14,065 nt of DNA. Source: Gammaproteobacteria bacterium. GTDB lineage: Bacteria > Pseudomonadota > Gammaproteobacteria > J113. Every line of letters begins with the position of its first letter. Position 1 is the stretch's first letter. The translations under genes and the position numbers were made by a program. The stretch is taken from contig RFJX01000267.1 in the NCBI GenBank assembly GCA_003694425.1, positions 1 through 14,065 of the forward strand, in the 5' to 3' direction. Positions 10,930 through 14,065 of this stretch are shown here, piece by piece. Under the pieces are notes generated by a model. The model was not told where the DNA came from, made no database searches, and saw nothing but the letters and a program-made list of their open reading frames with translations.

Positions 10930-10937
10930 AATATGAC
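10925..10937. promoter_or_regulatory. 13-bp palindrome over the comF start codon
   Basis: GTCATAATATGAC is a perfect inverted repeat about a central base. It contains the comF ATG on the minus strand and lies about 95 bp upstream of bioB. It could be an operator acting on the divergent comF/bioB pair. It does not resemble the known BirA operator, and no regulator is assigned. Confidence 0.4.
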
Positions 10938-11029
10938 CGACGCAGGGCCCCGGACCCGGGCCAATATTGCCAGATGGAGAAGGCCCCGATCCATGGCCGG
11001 CCACAAGCAGGCCCACATGAGCAGGTGAT

Positions 11030-12103
11030 ATGGAACAGGAAGAATCCCGGCCCCCGGCGCAGGACGACGCGACGGCGAAACCATGGCAGCAGGAGGTTGC
11101 CGCTCCCCTGGAGATCGACTGCAGCGCCGGGGGGTCCATACCCTGCTCCCAGGGGGCAATCCGGCACGACTGGCAGCTAGCGGAGGTGCTGGAGCTCTAC
11201 CGCAGCTCCCTGCCCGACCTGATCTGGTACGCCCAGCAGGCCCATCGGCGCCACTTCCCGGCAGACCGGGTCCAGCTCAGCACCCTCCTGAATATCAAAC
11301 GGGGGGGCTGTCCGGAGGACTGCGGTTACTGTCCCCAGAGTGCCCGACACGACAGCTCGGTGCACGCAGAGCCGCTGCTGCCGCCGGAGGAGGTGCTGGC
11401 AGCCGCACGGCGTGCGCGGGAGGCGGGCGCCACCCGCTTCTGCATGGGCGCGGCATGGCGCGAACTGCGGGATCGCGACCTGCCCAGGCTCACCGATCTC
11501 GTGGCGGAGGTCAGGAAGCTGGGGCTGGAGACCTGCCTGACCGTGGGGATGCTGAACGAGCATCAGGCCCGTGAGCTCGCGCGGGCCGGACTCGACTACT
11601 ACAACCACAATCTCGACACGTCGGAGTCGTTCTACCCGCGGATCATCTCCACCCGCAGCTATGAGGACCGCCTGCGTACCCTCGAGGCGGTCCGCGCGGC
11701 CGGGATCAGGGTCTGCTGCGGTGGCATCCTCGGGCTGGGTGAAACACTCGAGGACCGCGCCGAGCTGCTGATCCGGCTCGCCAGCTTCGACCCTCATCCC
11801 GAGAGCGTACCCGTCAATGTCCTGGTCCGGGTGGCCGGTACGCCGCTGGCGGAGCACGAACCGCCGGACCCCTTCGACGTGGTCCGGACCATCGCCGTGG
11901 CGCGGGTGATGATGCCCGCGAGCGTCCTGCGCCTCTCCGCCGGCAGGGGCCAGATGAGCGACGAATTGCAGGCGCTCTGTTTCCTGGCCGGCGCCAATTC
12001 CGTCTTCTATGGAGAGGAGCTCCTCACCACGCCCAATCCCGACACGGAGGCGGACCGGCGCCTGTTCGCGCGGCTGGGGATCCGGGCGGAGAACCGCGGC
12101 TGA
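11030..12103 (+). CDS. bioB: BioB, biotin synthase
   Basis: BioB is the radical-SAM enzyme that inserts sulfur into dethiobiotin, the last step of biotin synthesis. The 357-residue protein shows the SAM-cluster motif CPEDCGYC (Cys94, Cys98, Cys101). The [2Fe-2S] ligands are Cys138 (FCMGAAW), Cys169 and Cys229 (RVCCGG), with Arg301 in RLSAGR. Other hallmarks are [10 protein letters not shown] (189-198) and [12 protein letters not shown] near the end. The N-terminus carries about 45 residues of Gln/Ala/Pro-rich sequence before the conserved start ([10 protein letters not shown]). No later ATG, GTG or TTG codon replaces the ATG at 11030, which has an AGGTG very close upstream. It is the first gene of the bioBFHC operon, with bioF beginning 2 bp after its stop. 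Confidence 0.97.
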   Translation: MEQEESRPPAQDDATAKPWQQEVAAPLEIDCSAGGSIPCSQGAIRHDWQLAEVLELYRSSLPDLIWYAQQAHRRHFPADRVQLSTLLNIKRGGCPEDCGYCPQSARHDSSVHAEPLLPPEEVLAAARRAREAGATRFCMGAAWRELRDRDLPRLTDLVAEVRKLGLETCLTVGMLNEHQARELARAGLDYYNHNLDTSESFYPRIISTRSYEDRLRTLEAVRAAGIRVCCGGILGLGETLEDRAELLIRLASFDPHPESVPVNVLVRVAGTPLAEHEPPDPFDVVRTIAVARVMMPASVLRLSAGRGQMSDELQALCFLAGANSVFYGEELLTTPNPDTEADRRLFARLGIRAENRG

Positions 12104-12105
12104 GC

Positions 12106-13293
12106 GTGACCGGGTCTCTCCGGATGCGGCTCGAGGCCGCCCGCATGCAGGCCAGGGCGAGCGAAGGCGTGCGTCGCCGCCAGCTGCGGGTGGATGACGG
12201 CCCCCTGCATTGCCGGATGGGGGAGTACGAAGGAATCAGTTTCTGCGGCAACGACTACCTCAATCTCAGCACGCATCCCGCGGTACGTGAGGCCATGAAG
12301 AAGGCCATCGACCGCTACGGCAGCGGCAGCTGCGCCTCCCAGCTGGTCTGCGGCCATCTGCCCGTTCACCGGGATCTGGAGGAGCGGCTCGCCCAGTGGC
12401 TCGGCCGGGAATCGGTCCTCCTGTTCGGCAGCGCCTATCAGGCCAACCTCGGGGTAGTGCCGGCACTGGCCGGGCGGGGTGACCAGGTCCACTGCGACCG
12501 CCTGTGTCACGCCTCGCTGATCGATGGGGCGAGGCTTTCGGGGGCGCGCCTGCGACGTTACCGGCATGCGGACACGGACCAGCTCGAACAGCGGCTGGCG
12601 GCGCCCGGCGAAGGGCTGAAGCTGGTGCTTACCGACAGCGTCTTCAGTATGGACGGGGACCTTGCTCCCCTGCCGGAGCTGGCGGCGGCGTGCAGCCGGC
12701 AGGGGGCGGTGCTGATGGTGGACGACGCCCACGGGATCGGTGTGCTGGGGAGGAACGGTGCCGGGGCGCTCGAGGCCACGGGACTCGACACCTGTGACGT
12801 GCCGGTGCTCACCGGTGGCTTCGGCAAGGCCCTTGGCTGTTCGGGTGGCTTCGTCGCCGGCACGGCAGAGCTGATCGACCACCTGGTGCAGCATGCGCGC
12901 AGTGCCATCTACTCGACGGCTCCCGCCCCGGCGATTGCCGCGGGGGTGACGGCGGCGATCGGGGTGGTCCTGGACGAGCCCTGGCGGAGGGCGCGGTTGC
13001 GCGAGAACATCGGTTACTTCCGGCGCCGTGCCGCGGGGCTGGGGCTGGAACTGCCAGGTCCGGAGGGCCCGATCCAGCCGGTGATCCTGGGGGCCGCGGG
13101 GCGCGCCCTGCGGGTGGCACGGCGACTGTGCGAACAGGGACATCTGGTGATGGCGATCCGTCCGCCGACCGTCCCCGCAGGCACCGCCCGTCTGCGGATC
13201 ACCCTGACGGCCCAGCACGAGACCGCCCAGATCGATGCCCTGCTGGTCGCCCTGGCCGGGATCCTGGCCAGGGACCCGGATCCAGGGGCCTGA
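12106..13293 (+). CDS. bioF: BioF, 8-amino-7-oxononanoate synthase
   Basis: BioF is the PLP enzyme that condenses pimeloyl-ACP with L-alanine to give 8-amino-7-oxononanoate (KAPA) and CO2. The protein has 395 residues (E. coli 384). Fold-type I features are visible: substrate His135 (LCHASLID), MVDDAHG at 204-210 (Asp206, His209) and the PLP lysine Lys241 in TGGFGKALGCSGG. The end carries AIRPPTVPAGTARLRITLTAQHE, a strong BioF signature. The start is GTG at 12106, 2 bp after bioB, with GGAGAA 12 nt upstream. The in-frame ATG at 12124 lacks a ribosome site and would trim six residues. The glycine-rich stretch YGSGSCASQLVCGH replaces the E. coli GSGGSGHVSGY type, within normal family variation. 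Confidence 0.97.
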   Translation: MTGSLRMRLEAARMQARASEGVRRRQLRVDDGPLHCRMGEYEGISFCGNDYLNLSTHPAVREAMKKAIDRYGSGSCASQLVCGHLPVHRDLEERLAQWLGRESVLLFGSAYQANLGVVPALAGRGDQVHCDRLCHASLIDGARLSGARLRRYRHADTDQLEQRLAAPGEGLKLVLTDSVFSMDGDLAPLPELAAACSRQGAVLMVDDAHGIGVLGRNGAGALEATGLDTCDVPVLTGGFGKALGCSGGFVAGTAELIDHLVQHARSAIYSTAPAPAIAAGVTAAIGVVLDEPWRRARLRENIGYFRRRAAGLGLELPGPEGPIQPVILGAAGRALRVARRLCEQGHLVMAIRPPTVPAGTARLRITLTAQHETAQIDALLVALAGILARDPDPGA

Positions 13294-13295
13294 GG

Positions 13296-13988
13296 ATGCG
13301 GATCCAGCTCCGGCTCATTCCGGGATGGGGCAGCACGGCAGCCGTGTGGGAGGCGGTCAGGCCCCTCCTGCAGCGGGACCATGACCTGCTCGAAGAGGGG
13401 CAGGTCGCAGACCCGGACCGACCGCTGGTCCTGGTCGGGTGGTCACTCGGCGGCTGGGAGGCGCTGGCGCGGGCCGGCGACCATCCCGGTGCCGACGCCG
13501 TGCTGCTGGTGGCCAGCAGTCCCTGTTTCGTGCGCCGACCGGGCTGGAGCGAGGCGCTGGACCCGGAGCTGGTGGCCGGATTCTGCCTCGACTTCCGGCT
13601 CGATCCGGAGGGCACGCTGCGCCGCTTTTCCGCCCTGCAGGCCCTGGACGATGCACAGGCCCGCAGGGTGCGGGGCACTCTCCTGGCAGAGGGACTCAAG
13701 GCCCTGGAGGCGGACAGGGAAGGCCTTGCCGGAGGACTGGAACGCCTGCGTACGGAAGACTGGCGGGCGGCCTTCCGGGACTGTCCGGTGCCGCTTGGCC
13801 TGATCCTGGGGCAGCGTGATCGCGTGGTCCCGATGGAGGTGGCCGGGGCTCTGGCCGCCATCCGGCCCGGGCTCTGGCTGGAAGTCATGGAGGGGTGCGG
13901 CCATGCCCCGTTCCTCTCCAGCCCGAGGGGTTTCGCCGAAGGGTGCCGGAGATTCGTCGGCCATGCGCTGCCGGAGGTGAAGGTTTGA
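13296..13988 (+). CDS. bioH: BioH, pimeloyl-ACP methyl ester carboxylesterase (short form)
   Basis: BioH removes the methyl group that BioC places on the growing acyl chain, releasing pimeloyl-ACP for BioF. The 230-residue alpha/beta hydrolase has PGWGS (9-13) as oxyanion loop, nucleophile Ser50 in GWSLGG, the BioH-type VASSPCF (72-78), Asp175 (GQRDRVVP) and His203 (GCGHAPF). The Ser-Asp and Asp-His spacings equal those of E. coli BioH (Ser82, Asp207, His235). About 21 residues are missing between the oxyanion loop and Ser50, compared with E. coli. The ATG at 13296 is 2 bp after the bioF stop, with AGGGG 7 nt upstream. An ATG further upstream in frame at 13128 lies inside bioF and gives an Arg/Pro-rich non-homologous extension. 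Position in the operon supports BioH over a generic esterase. Confidence 0.9.
   Translation: MRIQLRLIPGWGSTAAVWEAVRPLLQRDHDLLEEGQVADPDRPLVLVGWSLGGWEALARAGDHPGADAVLLVASSPCFVRRPGWSEALDPELVAGFCLDFRLDPEGTLRRFSALQALDDAQARRVRGTLLAEGLKALEADREGLAGGLERLRTEDWRAAFRDCPVPLGLILGQRDRVVPMEVAGALAAIRPGLWLEVMEGCGHAPFLSSPRGFAEGCRRFVGHALPEVKV
13973..13977 (+). promoter_or_regulatory. Ribosome binding site that fixes the bioC TTG start
   Basis: GGAGG, continuing as GGAGGTGA, lies 7 nt before the TTG at 13985 within the last codons of bioH. It is one of the strongest Shine-Dalgarno sequences in the window and makes the TTG start credible. Confidence 0.75.
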
Positions 13989-14065
13989 GCAACGGGCTGC
14001 TGCAGCGGGTCGCGAGGGATTTCAGTCGTCATTCCCGCCGGTATGAATCGAGGGCCTTCCTCCAG
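13985..14065 (+). CDS. bioC: BioC, malonyl-ACP O-methyltransferase (5' fragment, cut by the window edge)
   Basis: Only the first 27 codons are visible. They read SNGLLQRVARDFSRHSRRYE and a few more residues after the initiator, which resembles the BioC N-terminus, where a phenylalanine-based helix (F-x-R-x-A-x-x-Y) precedes the SAM-binding domain. The TTG start overlaps the bioH stop by 3 nt (TTTGA) and follows a strong GGAGG. BioC methylates malonyl-ACP to start pimelate synthesis, and its place directly after bioH fits the pathway. The identification rests on this short N-terminus plus operon context. Confidence 0.75.
   Translation, partial: MSNGLLQRVARDFSRHSRRYESRAFLQ

Noticed and set aside
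10930..11029. BirA-type biotin operator upstream of bioB
   Set aside because: No TTGTAAACC/GGTTTACAA-like inverted repeat is present; only an unrelated 13-bp palindrome and a short GC hairpin (10946-10962) were seen.
12007..13218. 403-residue minus-strand open frame opposite bioF
   Set aside because: Antisense to bioF and the end of bioB, rich in Arg, Pro and Gln, with no recognisable domain.

Overview
The window is a GC-rich stretch of a bacterial chromosome, almost certainly from a gammaproteobacterium. DnaA, DnaN, RecF and GyrB all resemble their E. coli counterparts over their full lengths, and GyrB carries the large insertion in its C-terminal half that is typical of Gram-negative gyrases (805 residues; E. 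coli has 804). I cannot name the genus. Hydrogenase-maturation genes beside a GC-rich gammaproteobacterial core would fit a Chromatiales-like sulfur or hydrogen oxidiser, but that is inference.

Layout, left to right. (1) 1-2477, minus strand: hypB followed by hypF, which runs off the left edge; these serve [NiFe]-hydrogenase maturation. (2) 2478-2799: a 322-bp gap with the presumed hypB promoter. (3) 2800-3843, minus: a CgeB-like GT-B glycosyltransferase. (4) 3844-3993: divergent control region with a perfect DnaA box. (5) 3994-10162, plus: dnaA, a 194-bp intergenic region with several DnaA-box-like 9-mers (candidate oriC or dnaN control region), dnaN, recF and gyrB. (6) 10222-10929, minus: comF. 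(7) 11030-14065, plus: a closely packed biotin operon bioB-bioF-bioH-bioC, with bioC cut by the right edge.

The replication block works as a unit: DnaA initiates, DnaN is the sliding clamp, RecF loads RecA at gaps, and GyrB supplies negative supercoiling. The biotin block covers the route from malonyl-ACP methylation (BioC), through methyl-ester hydrolysis of pimeloyl-ACP (BioH), to KAPA synthesis (BioF) and sulfur insertion (BioB); bioA and bioD are not in view.

The most interesting signal is a second code inside recF: two 16-bp palindromes of the ParB-binding parS type (7049-7064 and 7682-7697), each encoding the peptide FHVEQ. They suggest that the chromosome's partition centromere lies inside the replication operon. 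Other points worth checking are a BioH that lacks about 21 residues between the oxyanion loop and the nucleophile while keeping the rest of the triad spacing, and the absence of the usual rpmH/rnpA neighbours upstream of dnaA. I saw no mobile element, CRISPR array, tRNA or rRNA, and no clearly novel multi-gene system; this is mostly core chromosome.
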